A stretch of 64,000 nt of DNA, taken from NCBI RefSeq assembly GCF_004210375.1, contig NC_134833.1, positions 21,817,396 through 21,881,395 on the forward strand, given 5' to 3'. The position numbers and the translations under genes are program-made. How positions within the stretch are numbered: the stretch's first letter is position 1; each line of letters begins with the position of its first letter. The notes under the pieces are model-generated. The model had not been told where the DNA came from. It did not search any database and was given only the letters and a program-made list of their open reading frames with translations. Positions 1 to 12,250 of this stretch are shown here, in pieces. The DNA is from Tachypleus tridentatus. Lineage: Eukaryota; Arthropoda; Merostomata; Xiphosura; Limulidae.

Positions 1-372
1 ATTAATCAGGAACTACAGATGTTTGACTAGAGATGTTTCCAGATTTTGAACATTAAAAATCTTTTAACTTCGGCGGATTAAGATTGGATATCAGTATTTG
101 TACGAAAACGTAATATACATTCAACAGTGAAAAACTCACGTGTGGTCAGCGAAGAGCTAGCTATCTCCCGTTAAGTGAATTATACCTATATCAGCTCAGA
201 ATTAAGTTATCGGAATCCTCGATAAGATATCAAAGAAGTTCGGGATCGGATAGAAGACTCAATATTGTTTATAAGTTTGTAAAACTTTTGTAAATACATC
301 ATTATTTGTAACAATAACCATTATTATATCACTACATTGTTTGTATATTAAGATATATTTGAATTAAGAATT
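1..372 (+). mobile_element. LTR fragment, left edge, cut by SINE
   Basis: This segment matches about 57937-58345 block by block, for example TATTGTTTATAAGTTT near 265, TTGTTTGTATATTAA near 340 and GAGCTAGCTA near 156. The other copy has LTR hallmarks, so this is read as part of a related LTR running off the left edge. It ends abruptly where an inverted SINE-A begins. Divergence is substantial, so it is an old or different-subfamily copy. Confidence 0.5.
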
Positions 373-612
373 ATTTTTTGTTTTGTTTTTTATTTTCTGC
401 AAAGCTACTTGAGGGCTATCTGCGCTAGCCGTCTCTCGTTTAGCGGTGACTAGAGGGAAGGCAGCTAGACATCACCATCAACCTCCAACGAACAGTGGGA
501 TTGACCATAACATTATAATGCCCCCACGGCTAAAAGGGCGAGTATTTTAATGTGACGGGGATTCGAACCCGCGACTCTCAGCTTACGAGTAGAGCACCCT
601 AACCGGTCAATC
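373..612 (-). mobile_element. SINE-A copy, reverse
   Basis: SINE-A is a ~270-bp tRNA-derived element. Its head has a pol III A-box-like TGGCCAGGTGG, an anticodon-loop-like CTCGTAA and B box GGTTCGAATCC. The body contains CCCACTATTCGTTGGTAAAA, and the tail is GCGCGAAATTCAAAAACAAAC. Here it is inverted, diverged and missing part of the body. It apparently interrupts the LTR fragment to its left. Confidence 0.8.
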
Positions 613-620
613 CTACTCTT

Positions 621-757
621 ACATGGTAAAAGAGTAGTTCGAGAGTTGGCAGTGGTTGGTGATGACTAGCTGCATTCTTTCTAGGCTTACACTGCTAAAT
701 TAGAGACGGCTAGGCTAATAACCTTCGTGCAGCTTTGCACGAAATTAAAAAAACAAA
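621..757 (+). mobile_element. SINE-A 3' half
   Basis: Forward-oriented body and tail of SINE-A only, from GGTAAAAGAGTAG to CACGAAATTAAAAAAACAAAC. It abuts the inverted copy at 373-612, giving a head-to-head arrangement. Confidence 0.8.
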
Positions 758-1753
758 CAAATAATACTAAATTACGTGAAGATCACTGAAATATGACTAA
801 TTTATCGTACGAAAAATTTGCGAACTCTCGGTATATTAAATTTTGAGACTTGGCGCGTCCTGGCAGCATATGAAGTCATCTAGGAATTTATTAAGTGTTT
901 CCAGGAGAATATGTTGGCCCAAAAGTCTGCTGAGTCGGATAATGTGAACCATATTTCATCTACACGTGTTTTCAGCTATTGGAAGTGCTTCCCTTTCTAC
1001 GCATTCAGAAACCGCGCCGCCTAATGACTAACTACTATCGATGTGAAAACGGGAGTTATCGGTTAATGCGTTACTGCTTGTGTGTATCTTGCCAGTAGGA
1101 TAGAGGGTGACGTTGTTGTCTATGTGAGAATATGTTGAAACGAATCATTAAAATAATAATCAGAAACCTGAGTGAAATGTTAATAAAGGTTAGACTAGGA
1201 TTAAAATTTGTTGATTCATTTTAAAAATTAAAAAAAAAGATAAACATACTGAAAACACATCACACTAAATCCTCCAAAATGTATCAGACAATCGAGCAAG
1301 TTTGCTCAATATCCATATTTCCAGTTAATTACTAGTTAGCAGAACAGCTGTTTAAAATTGAATATCTTATAATAATTTTGCTCCAAAGATATTGTTTTCA
1401 TTATTTCTTTTTTAAATGTAAAACAATCTATTCATTTTATGTTATATTTTCTAATCATTATCATCACTAAATATAATCATTTGCTGTTGAACTCAAAGCT
1501 ACACATTGGGTATTTGTGTTGTTTCCACTACAGATATTGAATTCACAGAATCGAATTACCCCTGAGCCCCTGAGGGAAGGGAAACACATCTAATAGAATT
1601 GTTCTAATTATCTCACCATTTAAATATTTACTGTTAATAAGTACTCTGAACTAAATATTTAATTTTTGAAAAAATTATGATAATAACTAAGTATTCCTGT
1701 ATTAACTGGTGCACCTAATTAGTCACTGTAGTAAAGAATTAGACACGTAATTT

Positions 1754-2018
1754 GACCAGGTGGTTAAAATACACGACTCGTAAGTTAAGGATCGCGGGTT
1801 CGAGTCCCCATCGCACCAAACATGCTCGCCATTTCAGCCTTGAGGGCGTTGTAAAGTGACGATCAATTCCGCTGTTCGTTGGTAAAAGAGTAGTCCAAAG
1901 TTGGCGGTGGGTGGTGATGATTAGCTGCCTTCCCTCTAGTCTTACACTGCTAAATTAGGGACAGCTAACACAGACAGTCCTTGTGTATCTTTGCGCGAAA
2001 TTCAAAAACAAACAAACA
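1754..2018 (+). mobile_element. SINE-A copy
   Basis: Nearly full-length forward SINE-A lacking the first ~12 bases. The B box appears as GGTTCGAGTCC and the tail as GAAATTCAAAAACAAAC. Confidence 0.85.
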
Positions 2019-2301
2019 CAATTTTAATTAATAGAGGTTCTGAAACTTACCTTAGCCTTCTTCTCATTTCTTTAGAAAAATATCTAATTTTAAAGTATGC
2101 GGGTCACTTTATAAATGTACACAAAACCTGAAATCTATAAATATCCACAAACACATGAATATTTAATACGCATATATATATATATATTTCAATTTAACAA
2201 CGACCATGCAAGTCAACGAAACTAATTGTGTAACATTTGGTACCAAAGGAGGGTGCGTACAAGACCCAGAAATCTGGAAAATTTGGGTACAATACAGGTG
2301 A

Positions 2302-2558
2302 CCGACATGGCCAGATGGTTAAGGCACTCGACTCGTAATCTGAGGGTAGAAGGTACGAATTCCCTCTCACCAAACGTGTCCTCCATTTCAGCCGTGGGTA
2401 CGTTATAATGTGACGGCTAATCTAACAATTAGTTGGTAAAGGTTAATCAAAAGTTGGCGGTGGGTGGTAATGACTAGCTGCATTCTCTCTAGCCTTAAAA
2501 TGCTAAATTATGGACTACTAGCGCAGGTGGCACTCGCGAAATTGAAAACAAACAAACA
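2302..2558 (+). mobile_element. SINE-A copy
   Basis: Full-length forward SINE-A starting CCGACATGGCCAG. The B box is degraded and the tail is GAAATTGAAAACAAAC. Confidence 0.85.
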
Positions 2559-2569
2559 ATAGAGATGAC

Positions 2570-3727
2570 CGCTCTGACCACTATATCTATAAAAGGTCAC
2601 AGCAAGAGGTCTTCTCAGTTGAGTGAACCACTCTTACCAGTCTGTCTATAGCTGTTCACGTGTTTTGACGATGCAGTGAACATATGTTTGTAGAAAGATG
2701 TACTTCTCTTCGTTGTTGTTTTATTAGAGCTTAGAGCAACTTTGCTCTGGCCTCTTCTACGACTTTATTTCAACCGAACTTCTGTCATTATTGCATCCGC
2801 TTGTATTATACTGGTAGCATATGGAACACTCAATCTAAACCTTTAACCTGGAGCTTTGAAACGTCAAAACTGGTTGTACTAAACGTACTCAATTAATACT
2901 GACTTCTCTATAATCTCTGTAGATGTTGTTACTACAGTTACACCACAACCTCGGGCAAAGTTTATTAGAAAAGTGTGTCTTTCCAGAGACACACAAAATC
3001 TTTGTATCTCTTCCTGGTTTCTTTCACTCTGAAAGCTGAAGACCACCATTGGATTACCCATAATTCAGTGCATATTATGTAAGGCTTGCAATAGCGTTGA
3101 TAAAATACCGGAATTGTACCTCTTGAAGGTGAATACCTTACATGATCGGAAATTCTGTTTATCTCAGAGATTCGTGATAGATTTAGGCATTTTGGTTTAC
3201 TCAGAGATTCTTGGCTTGCTCATAGATTCTGGTTGACTCAGAGTTTTGTTGTTAAATTCAACTGAGTAAATTTTGAAAGATTGAATCACCTATTATTGTC
3301 AAATCTAGATTGCTAACTAGCGACGAATTGCTGTTTAAATTGCACGTGCTTTTCCCAATACTAACACTTCTTAACAGAAGAGTTAGTTAAAAATTCAAAT
3401 CTACATCTGATGTAAGACTTGACGAAAACGTTACTCAGCAAGACGAGAATTGCTGAACTCCACGTAATTCCGAAGGTTCTTATAACCATACCATTTTGAC
3501 CAGAGGATATTATGGTTCATAAAATTCAAAGATAAACAACATAACCTGTTCTTTATCTCATAGTTTAAACCGTCAGAGAACCACAAAACACATCGTATTG
3601 CTATGCTTTGCTTTTTTTTTAATACGAATGTTAAGATATTAGAACAAACAATCAAAGGTAAGCTGCGTGCATTTTAAACTTTCAAACAGACGTGAAGCTC
3701 TTTTTTTAACAGTAACCCCCACACACA
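2570..3727. other. Intergenic/intronic, no gene recognised
   Basis: AT-rich single-copy-looking sequence. A loose cluster of 'cagagattc' phrases near 3165-3250 suggests a decayed short repeat. Short open frames here have no recognisable domain. Confidence 0.4.
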
Positions 3728-3744
3728 CACGGTAAGACAGCGGT

Positions 3745-3838
3745 AAGATTTAGGATTTGCAGCACTAAAATCAGTGGTTCGGTGAACGCAGCAGGTATCC
3801 CAATGTGGCTTTACTAGAAGAAAACCCACACACTTTTA
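3745..3838 (+). mobile_element. SINE-B copy
   Basis: SINE-B is a second tRNA-like family of ~115 bp. Its head contains GTACAGCGGTA, the B box is GGTTCGATTCCCC, and the tail is TGTGGCTTTGCTATAAGAAAA. This copy runs from CAGCGGTAAGAT to GTGGCTTTACTAGAAGAAAA. Confidence 0.65.
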
Positions 3839-4049
3839 ACAAGCTTTGTATATCGTTCAAAAGTATAAAACACATTGCAAGAATGTGAATATGTTGGTTA
3901 GTAAACGATAGACAGTGTGTTTGTTAGGTTAAACTGGTTCTGTACAATGTTAACGGAATAAGCCACACCGTTGTATGTACTTTTGGGTTTGGAACGAGGT
4001 AAAATGTATGTTAATTGATATGTAAAACATCTTCCATCTACCCTAGTGG

Positions 4050-4300
4050 CTTTTTTGTTTGTTCCGAATTTCCCGCAAAGCTACAGGGGCTACCTGCGCT
4101 AGCCATCTCTAATTAAGTAGTACAAGTCTACAGGAACGCGGCTAGTCATCACCACCCACCGCCAACTCTGGGGCTACTCTTTTACCAACAGTAGAGGGAT
4201 TGACCGTCACATTGTAACACCCTTACGGCTGACCAGGATTCGAACCCTCGACCTTCAGGTTACGAATCAAGTGTCCTAACCATCTGCCCATGCCGGATCT
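4050..4300 (-). mobile_element. SINE-A copy, reverse
   Basis: Inverted SINE-A from TTTGTTTGTTCCGAATTTC to CCCATGCCGGATC. The complement of the B box (GGATTCGAACC) is intact. Confidence 0.85.
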
Positions 4301-5158
4301 CACAAGTGGCTTAATATTGTATGCAGATTTCCTATTAATAAAGGCTAATAAAAAGTTAGGGAACTTATCGTTGTCGACATTTTGTGGATTCAAGTGCTGC
4401 ACAAATATCTTCAAAGGAAAAGTGCTGCAAGTGACTGAGATGTTCTTAAAGCGTTTGAAATAGTGATACTTTTAATGAACTAACATTGATTTACTTAATC
4501 GTGAGGATAGTTAATACTGGGAAACGATCTAAAGTGCGATAGTGCAAGGTGCAAAAATAACGTGAAAAATGATCACAGCCTTATATCTTTCCACGAGCAT
4601 TAACCTGTCCTCGCGTCTTCCTTGATTTATCTCTCTAAGGAGATGCGTTTTATTCTAACTCAGTCTTAAAGCTAAATTACTTGCAGGTGTAACAGATCTT
4701 GGTCGCTTGGAAAGAACGAGTCTTAAGTAAATAGATTACTGAAATATTTTAACAAAGAATATTTTCTTGTGTTCGTAGAACAATAGCAATAAAGTTCAAA
4801 TCACGAGAAACGAGCTATTAAACGTTATAACTTTGAGTAAAGGGCTGTCTCTGTCTGGTTTACCACGAAATGTTTTTTTCAGAACGTTATGTTTAACTAT
4901 CCTCAACAATACTGTTTACTCTACGTGATGCACGTAAAGTCTGGAAAATTGTTTTTTTTTTATCTTTTGTTCAATTGTTCAGACAACAATACATACGAAA
5001 AATTCCCAGACTACACTATTGTAACTGGTAATCACTGTTGACTCTGGTCTTGGACGTTGTTTCAATCATTTAAATCCAATTTTCAAATAAACAAGAGAGA
5101 AAAAAAAAAAAAAGGCTGTAATTATTATATAATGTAAACAACTGATATAGGTATTATT
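4301..5158. other. Intergenic/intronic, no gene recognised
   Basis: AT-rich unique-looking sequence with homopolymer A/T runs. No coding or RNA feature is supported. Confidence 0.4.
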
Positions 5159-5430
5159 TTGGGTTTGGTTTTAAATTTCGCACAAAACTGCACGAGGGTT
5201 ATCTGCGCTAGCCATCCATAATTTTACAGTGCAAGACTAGAGGAAGGCAGCTAGTCATCACCACCCACCCCAGCTCTTGGGCTACTTTTTTTACCAACGA
5301 ATAGAAGGTCTGACCGTCACATTATAATGCTCCCACAGTTTGAAAGGGCGAGCATGTTTGATGTTACGGGGATTTGAATCTGCGACCTTCAGATTACGAG
5401 TGAAGCGCCCTAACCACCAGGCCGTGCATA
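5159..5430 (-). mobile_element. SINE-A copy, reverse
   Basis: Inverted full-length SINE-A, from the tail AAATTTCGCACAAA to the head complement near CCAGGCCGTGCAT, with diverged boxes. Confidence 0.85.
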
Positions 5431-5527
5431 TGTAATGCGTGCTCTCTTCTTCGTGTTAATAATAATTAAAAGCTTTGAAACAAGCTTAACCCTGAGTACA
5501 ACTCCTTTGTTCTCCATATCGTAGTTC

Positions 5528-6027
5528 NNNNNNNNNNNNNNNNNNNNNNNNNNNNNNNNNNNNNNNNNNNNNNNNNNNNNNNNNNNNNNNNNNNNNNNNN
5601 NNNNNNNNNNNNNNNNNNNNNNNNNNNNNNNNNNNNNNNNNNNNNNNNNNNNNNNNNNNNNNNNNNNNNNNNNNNNNNNNNNNNNNNNNNNNNNNNNNNN
5701 NNNNNNNNNNNNNNNNNNNNNNNNNNNNNNNNNNNNNNNNNNNNNNNNNNNNNNNNNNNNNNNNNNNNNNNNNNNNNNNNNNNNNNNNNNNNNNNNNNNN
5801 NNNNNNNNNNNNNNNNNNNNNNNNNNNNNNNNNNNNNNNNNNNNNNNNNNNNNNNNNNNNNNNNNNNNNNNNNNNNNNNNNNNNNNNNNNNNNNNNNNNN
5901 NNNNNNNNNNNNNNNNNNNNNNNNNNNNNNNNNNNNNNNNNNNNNNNNNNNNNNNNNNNNNNNNNNNNNNNNNNNNNNNNNNNNNNNNNNNNNNNNNNNN
6001 NNNNNNNNNNNNNNNNNNNNNNNNNNN
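5528..6027. other. Assembly gap (500 N)
   Basis: Exactly 500 N bases. The gap abuts a long tandem array on its right, so the missing sequence is probably more of that array and the round size is probably a placeholder. Confidence 0.95.
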
Positions 6028-8430
6028 TCAAGAAGAAAAAAGAGGATTTTGATAAAAAAAAACAGGAACTCTATCATTCGGCTCAAGAAGAAAAAAGAGG
6101 ATTTTGATAAAAAAACAGGAACTCTATCATTCGGCTCAAGAAGAAAAAAGAGGATTTTGAAAAAAAAAAACAGGAACTCTATCATTCGGCTCAAGAAGAA
6201 AAAAGGGATTTTGATAAAAAAAAAACAGGAACTCTATCATTCGGCTCAAGAAGAAAAAAGAGGATTTTGATTAAAAAAACAGGAACTCTATCATTCGGCT
6301 CAAGAAGAAAAAAGAGGATTTTGATAAAAAAAAACAGGAACTCTATCATTCGGCTCAAGAAGAAAAAAGAGGATTTTGATAAAAAAAACAGGAACTCTAT
6401 CATTCGGCTCAAGAAGAAAAAAGAGGATTTTGATAAAAAAACAGGAACTCTATTATTCGGCTCAAGAAGAAAAAAGAGGATTTTAAAAAAAAACAGGAAC
6501 TCTATCATTCGGCTCAAGAAGAAAAAAGAGGATTTTGATAAAAAAAACAGGAACTCTATCATTCGGCTCAAGAAGAAAAAAGAGGATTTTGATAAAAAAA
6601 CAGGAACTCTATCATTCGGCTCAAGAAGAAAAAAGAGGATTTTGATAAAAAAAAACAGGAACTCTATCATTCGGCTCAAGCTCAAGAAAAAAAAGAGGAT
6701 TTTGATTAAAAAAACAGGAACTCTATCATTCGGCTCAAGAAGAAAAAAAGGATTTTGATTAAAAAACAGGAACTCTATATCAAGAAGAAAAAAAGAGGAT
6801 GATCAGGAACTCTAAGCTCAAGAAGAAAAAGAGGATTTTGATTAAAAAAACAGGAACTCTATCATTCGGCTCAAGAAGAAAAAGAGGATTTTGAAAAAAA
6901 CAGGAACTCTATCATTCGGCTCAAGAAGAAAAAAGAGGATTTTGATAAAAAAAACAGGAACTCTATCATTCGGCTCAAGAAGAAAAAAGAGGATTTTGAT
7001 AAAAAAAAACAGGAACTCTATCATTCGGCTCAAGAAGAAAAAAGAGGATTTTGATAAAAAAAACAGGAACTCTATCATTCGGCTCAAGAAGAAAAAAGAG
7101 GATTTTGATAAAAAAAACAGGAACTCTATCATTCGGCTCAAGAAGAAAAAAGAGGATTTTGATAAAAAAACAGGAACTCTATCATTCGGCTCAAGAAGAA
7201 AAAAGAGGATTTTGATAAAAAAACAGGAACTCTATCATTCGGCTCAAGAAGAAAAAAGAGGATTTTGATAAAAAAAAACAGGAACTCTATTATTCGGCTC
7301 AAGAAGAAAAAAAGAGGATTTTGAAAAAAAAAACAGGAACTCTATCATTCGGCTCAAGAAGAAAAAAGAGGATTTTGATAAAAAAACAGGAACTCTATCA
7401 TTCGGCTCAAGAAGAAAAAAGAGGATTTTTCGGCTCTAAGAAGAAGAAAAAAGAGGATTTGATAAAAAAAAACAGGATTCGGCTCAAGAAAAAAAAAGAG
7501 GATTTTGATTAAAAAAACAGGAACTCTATCATTCGGCTCAAGAAGAAAAAAGAGGATTTTGATAAAAAAACAGGAACTCTATCATTCGGCTCAAGAAGAA
7601 AAAAGAGGATTTTGATAAAAAAACAGGAACTCTATCATTCGGCTCAAGAAGAAAAAAGAGGATTTTGATAAAAAAAAAAAACAGGAACTCTATCATTCGG
7701 CTCAAGAAGAAAAAAGAGGATTTTGATTAAAAAAAACAGGAACTCTATCATTCGGCTCAAGAAGAAAAAAGAGGATTTTGATTAAAAAAACAGGAACTCT
7801 ATCATTCGGCTCAAGAAGAAAAAAGAGGATTTTGATAAAAAAAAAACAGGAACTCTATTATTCGGCTCAAGAAGAAAAAAGAGGATTTTGATTAAAAAAA
7901 CAGGAACTCTATTATTCGGCTCAAGAAGAAAAAAAAGAGGATTTTGATAAAAAAAACAGGAACTCTATTATTCGGCTCAAGAAGAAAAAAGAGGATTTTG
8001 ATAAAAAAAACAGGAACTCTATTATTCGGCTCAAGAAGAAAAAAAGAGGATTTTGATAAAAAAACAGGAACTCTATTGTTCGGCTCAAGAAGAAGAAAAG
8101 AGGATTTTTATCAGAAAACAGCAATTCCATTTTGTGGCTCAAGAGGAAAAAAGGAAGATTTTAATCAAAAAATAACAACCCCGTTTTTCAGCTCAAGAGG
8201 AAAAAAAAAAGAGTATTTTAATCATAAAACAGCAATTCCGTTTTCCGACTTACGAAGTAAAAAAGAACAGTTTGATCAAAAAAGGACATCTCTATTATTC
8301 GGCTCAAGAAGAAAAAAGAGGATTTTGATAAAAAATAGGAACTCTATTATTCGGCTCAAGAAGAAAAAAGAGGATTTTGATAAAAAATAGGAACTCTATT
8401 ATTCGGCTCAAGAGGAAAAAAAATTCGAGA
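6028..8430 (+). repeat. A-rich ~52-bp minisatellite array
   Basis: About 45 head-to-tail copies of a ~50-55-bp unit. Each has the constant core ACTCTATCATTCGGCTCAAG, a purine block AAGAAGAAAAAAGAGG and a variable A tract after TTTTGAT, which changes unit length copy to copy. Units around 8100-8290 are much more diverged than the rest. The right end fades into AT-rich sequence and the left end enters the assembly gap. Periodic open frames on both strands are by-products, not genes. Confidence 0.95.
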
Positions 8431-8927
8431 AGTAAATGCTATTCACCACAAGATCTGAAATTATGTATCAGATTAATAAGAGACAGTCGTTGCTGTTTTT
8501 TCATTTAAATATGTTTACAAATTCACCTTTTCTATAATAATTCTGTATTAATTTTTAAATGTTTTAGTCAAAATTACATTTTAAATTTGTTTTAAGCAAG
8601 TCCTTTAAAACCTTGTATATTTTTTCTAAAATTATATTTATAGTACCACCTTCAATTAATAAAATTGAAAGCTACAAAATCTGATAACGGAAAAATTTTA
8701 CTTTTGTTGGTAATAATTCGGCTTCTTTATTGTATGTCATGTATATAAAACTGTATATATCTGGGTAAAAAATTAACGTTATTACGGTCGTATAATAAAA
8801 TCTTCATTGTAGAATAATGTGATCAGGCATCTGTTGAAATAATATACACACACGTGATAGAATTTTCTCAAATGATTATCGATATGTACGCTACACCTGA
8901 CGTCCAAATGAAGCATTACTATATGCT
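8431..8927. other. AT-rich intergenic, no gene recognised
   Basis: Very AT-rich sequence between the minisatellite and the hairpin element. No supported feature. Confidence 0.4.
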
Positions 8928-9101
8928 GTATCTTAAGACGGCTGGTATGAGTATTAAAGTAGAGAACAACGTTTCTACCCTCATAGGTCATCTTCACTTT
9001 AATCTTTTGTTAGCATGGAGATGATCTATGAGGGTAGAAACGTTGTTCTCTACTTTATTTTGATAAAAGCTTTAATACCCCGACCAGCCATCTTGAGATA
9101 C
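8928..9101. repeat. Imperfect palindrome of a dispersed element
   Basis: Left arm 8928-8997 and right arm about 9013-9101 are inverted copies of one another. Both contain AGAGAACAACGTTTCTACC and GGCTGGT, separated by a ~15-base loop. The right arm carries an extra TTTTGATAAAAGC segment. The same module occurs in single copy near 32910-33001 and partly near 46660. Confidence 0.75.
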
Positions 9102-9244
9102 ACTTTTAATTCAAGAGGAATTCTCGTCATCATGAATTATTAGCAGCTGCCACTACTTTCTTCCTCTCGTCGTTGTGCAAAGCTACAGAATACAGAATCT
9201 TACCCGGAATAAGGCAACATAACTTGCAAAAACGCAATGAGATG

Positions 9245-9490
9245 ACTGTTGTTATTTGTTGAATTTCGTACAAAGATATACGTGATCTATCTGCGAAAAC
9301 CGTTCTTCGTTTTGAAGCGATAGTCTAGATGTAACGCCACCAAACGGCAATGCTTAAGTTACTGTAATCGAATAACTGCCCCCAATGTGGTGAGTGCGAT
9401 TTCTTATTTTACTTTATATTTTTGTACTAACTAGGCAAGAGACAGGAATTCTTGAATTCAAAGCCCCTCACGCTAACCATGCACTCGGCC
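9245..9490 (-). mobile_element. Heavily decayed SINE-A, reverse
   Basis: Weak inverted similarity: TTGAATTTCGTACAAAG, then TCTATCTGCGAAAACCG, and a head-like CTAACCATGCACTCGGCC at the far end. The middle is barely recognisable. Confidence 0.4.
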
Positions 9491-10540
9491 CATCTAAAAT
9501 AAAATTAATTCAATATGTCCTTTGAAGTTCAAAATCCTCCGTTTCATTGAAATAGTATTTAAATAGACACGAACGAAGATATCTCATGAAATAAAAATAA
9601 TTCAACAACTATACTAAAAGCTGTTCATAAAATTATTAAAAATGTAGAAAATGTTTTTAAATCAATATAAAAATCTACTATTAAATTCTAGAAAATTAAC
9701 TACATTTTGTCTTCATTTACCACGATTGTACAAAAATAAGTATAACAAAACCAAAATTAAACGTGTGTATTTTACGAGTTACAAGACAAGTAATTAATCA
9801 GTTAGAAGAGTCAGTTAATATTTTTAACAATACTGGGTAAGCAGTTACCATCTAATGAGATCTTTAAGGACTTAACAACAAAAGTAAGAAGAAATGGGAA
9901 CATTAGCTAACGCTCTCTGTTTTTGTCTTCTTTAACGGGTACTTTAAGCTAATGTGACACATTATGTGTTTCGATGTTTGGAATAACATTTAGAGAAGTG
10001 AGGCAGTGAAGCTTTATAATCGTTGTTGATTTCCATAAACCTTCACCATAGTGTGATATGACGAAAGTTTTATAGTGTACTAGATAATACATTTGATATC
10101 AATGTATTCAACAAACGACATCACTTAATGATGTACCATGTTGTTATTATCTCGTGGCTGCATGTTTTGTAAAAATGGCCGAATGACACAATTCTCTGGC
10201 CAAAGATCTGTTTTCTACAATGAACTACAGCAACTGATGCGTTAAAATAAATCAAAAGCTTAAAGTCTAAAGTGGATGATTTGAGTTGGCACTCAGTGAT
10301 GCCTGGTCGGTCAGTTAACACCCAATGTTTCAGACACTTCCTTTCCAATGTATAAGGACAGACGAGCAGAATTAAGGTGTCAAAGAAAATATTCCTCATT
10401 TAATTTCAACAATCCACTTTTTTTTCTTCCTTCTGTAAATGGAATTTATTAATCGAAATGCGACTACCCCCTAACACTAGGACTAACCAGATTTTCAGTA
10501 AGTATTGTAACTCATTAAGGTAATTTGAATAAACATTTCG
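9491..10540. other. Intergenic/intronic, no gene recognised
   Basis: AT-rich unique-looking sequence. A 92-codon minus-strand frame ending at 10121 has no domain, no splice context and no family resemblance that I can see. Confidence 0.4.
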
Positions 10541-10811
10541 GCCCGGCATAGCCAAGCGTGTTAAGGCGTTCGACTCGTAATCCGAGGGTCGCGGGTTAGA
10601 ATTCCCATCATACCAAACATCTCCGCCCTTTCAGTCGTGGGGGCGTTATAATGTTACGGTCAATCCCACTATTCGTTGATAAAAGAGTAGCCCAAGAGTT
10701 GGTTGTGGGTGGTGATGACTAGCTTACTTCTCTCTAGTCTTACACTGCTAAATTAGGGACGGCTAGCGCTGATAGCTCTCGTGTAGCTGTGCGCGAAATT
10801 GAAAAAAAAAA
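10541..10811 (+). mobile_element. SINE-A copy
   Basis: Full-length forward SINE-A starting GGCCCGGCATAGCCAAG and ending GCGCGAAATTGAAAAAAAA. The CTCGTAA loop is intact and the B box is slightly mutated. Confidence 0.9.
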
Positions 10812-11673
10812 CCAAGCGAAGCTTTCTTTCAACTAGATGCATAGTTGTCTCTGCTGTTGTTTCCAAAGCTCGACTGTTTAATATTGAGTTTAGGGCTGTG
10901 GTCTGATCTCTCAAATAGACTCTTTTAGATAGTGTCAATCGTGTTTTATAGTATGAAGATGTAGGCTTTATTGTATTATTACTTTGAAACCAGGTATTGG
11001 TCGTAGATGTCTGGTTGTTAACATAACATAGTTAAGATGTGGTTATCTTTATACCGTTAGTATGAAATCAGGTGTTGGTCATACTTGCTTTGTGGTGAAC
11101 ATCACGTTCTGATGGAACAACAAAAAAACTGTGAATTCTGCCTACATAAGCTCTCTTAATATTCAGGTATATTAATGTGTGTATAGACACTTGATATAAA
11201 TAATACATCCCTAGTGGATGATACAGCCTTCGCCACAGTCTTTGATAGTTAATTCAACAACGTGAGGGTCAAAGTGTTTATCTGCCTACCTTTAGATCTA
11301 TAGTGAACCATAACGTACGCTTCGTGAAGCAGTTCCCAACAGTCAGTAAAACCTCTGACCAATTTTATGCCAAATAAAAAAATGGAATTATTGGGAATGA
11401 TGTCTAATTTCAATGTCTAGTTCTTCCAAGTATCCGTTTTGAGGGAGAGCACACTACAAGACCTGACTTTCTGTCCTGTCTTATATGTCTGAGCTGAATG
11501 CGATAAAGTCTATTATTTCCAGTAATTTTCACCACCCTAACTTTTAAACGTTTGTTACATCCTAACAAAATCTTCAGCGAAACTCGACATTTTGTAGATG
11601 GAGTTTTGTCCGGATACTATTTAATGATTTTATTCGCAATAAATGGTAAATGGCCGAGAAGTCCTACTCTTTT

Positions 11674-11866
11674 ATCTCTTGACCTTTACACTTTCAACTG
11701 GTCAAGTGTTGCTACTTTTTTAATCTCTTGACCTTTACACTTTCAACCGGTCAAGTGTTGCTACTTTTTTAATCTCTTGACCTTTACACTTTCAACTGGT
11801 CAAGTGTTGCTACTTATTGATCTCTTGACCTTTACACTTTCAACTGGTCAAGTAGTTTTACTCCTT
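11674..11866 (+). repeat. 49-bp tandem repeat, 4 copies
   Basis: Copies start at 11674, 11723, 11772 and 11820. Each has ATCTCTTGACCTTTACAC, TTTCAACTGGTCAAG and TGTTGCTAC. Copies are nearly identical, the last degrading after its core. The match of TTGACC and GGTCAA inside each unit forms a short inverted repeat. Confidence 0.9.
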
Positions 11867-11965
11867 CATATATTGATTTTTACACATTCAACAGCCTATA
11901 ATGCCTGCTGTCTCAAATTTTATGAAAACAAAAATTTTAGAATCTTGCACACATCTTGACATCGT

Positions 11966-12077
11966 GTGTTTTCTTGTACCAAAGCCACATCGGGCTATCT
12001 GCTTTGCTCATCGAGGGGGATCGAAACTCTGATTTTAGCGTTATAAATCTGAAGACTTACCACTGTCCCAGCGGGGG
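11966..12077 (-). mobile_element. SINE-B copy, reverse
   Basis: Inverted SINE-B from TTTTCTTGTACCAAAGCCAC to CTGTCCCAGCGGGG, with the anticodon-arm region ATTTTAGCGTTATAAATC recognisable. Confidence 0.75.
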
Positions 12078-12141
12078 GACAATCTTATTTCTACCAAATT
12101 CCCTAAACTTCGTCAACATTAACAATTATTGTTGATGTTTG

Positions 12142-12250
12142 TCCCCCGGTGGGTCAGAAGTAACCTCATGAACTTACAGCACTAATATCCGGAATTCGGA
12201 TACTCGAGGTGGACAGAGTGCATATAACCTATTGTGTATATGCTTTTTCG
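12142..12250 (+). mobile_element. SINE-B copy, diverged
   Basis: Forward SINE-B-like unit, CCCCCGGTGGGTCAG to TGTATATGCTTTTTCG, with a mutated B box. It lies 65 bases from the inverted copy at 11966-12077. Confidence 0.55.

Noticed and set aside
2166-2190. (AT)n microsatellite, and (GT)n near 23923
   Set aside because: Short simple repeats, common in AT-rich genomes; no further meaning.
6191-7268. Several lysine-rich or phenylalanine-rich open frames on both strands
   Set aside because: Translations of the A-rich minisatellite. They shift frame with A-tract length and start and stop arbitrarily.
10121-10399. 92-codon reverse open frame
   Set aside because: No recognisable domain, signal peptide or splice context; expected by chance in 64 kb.
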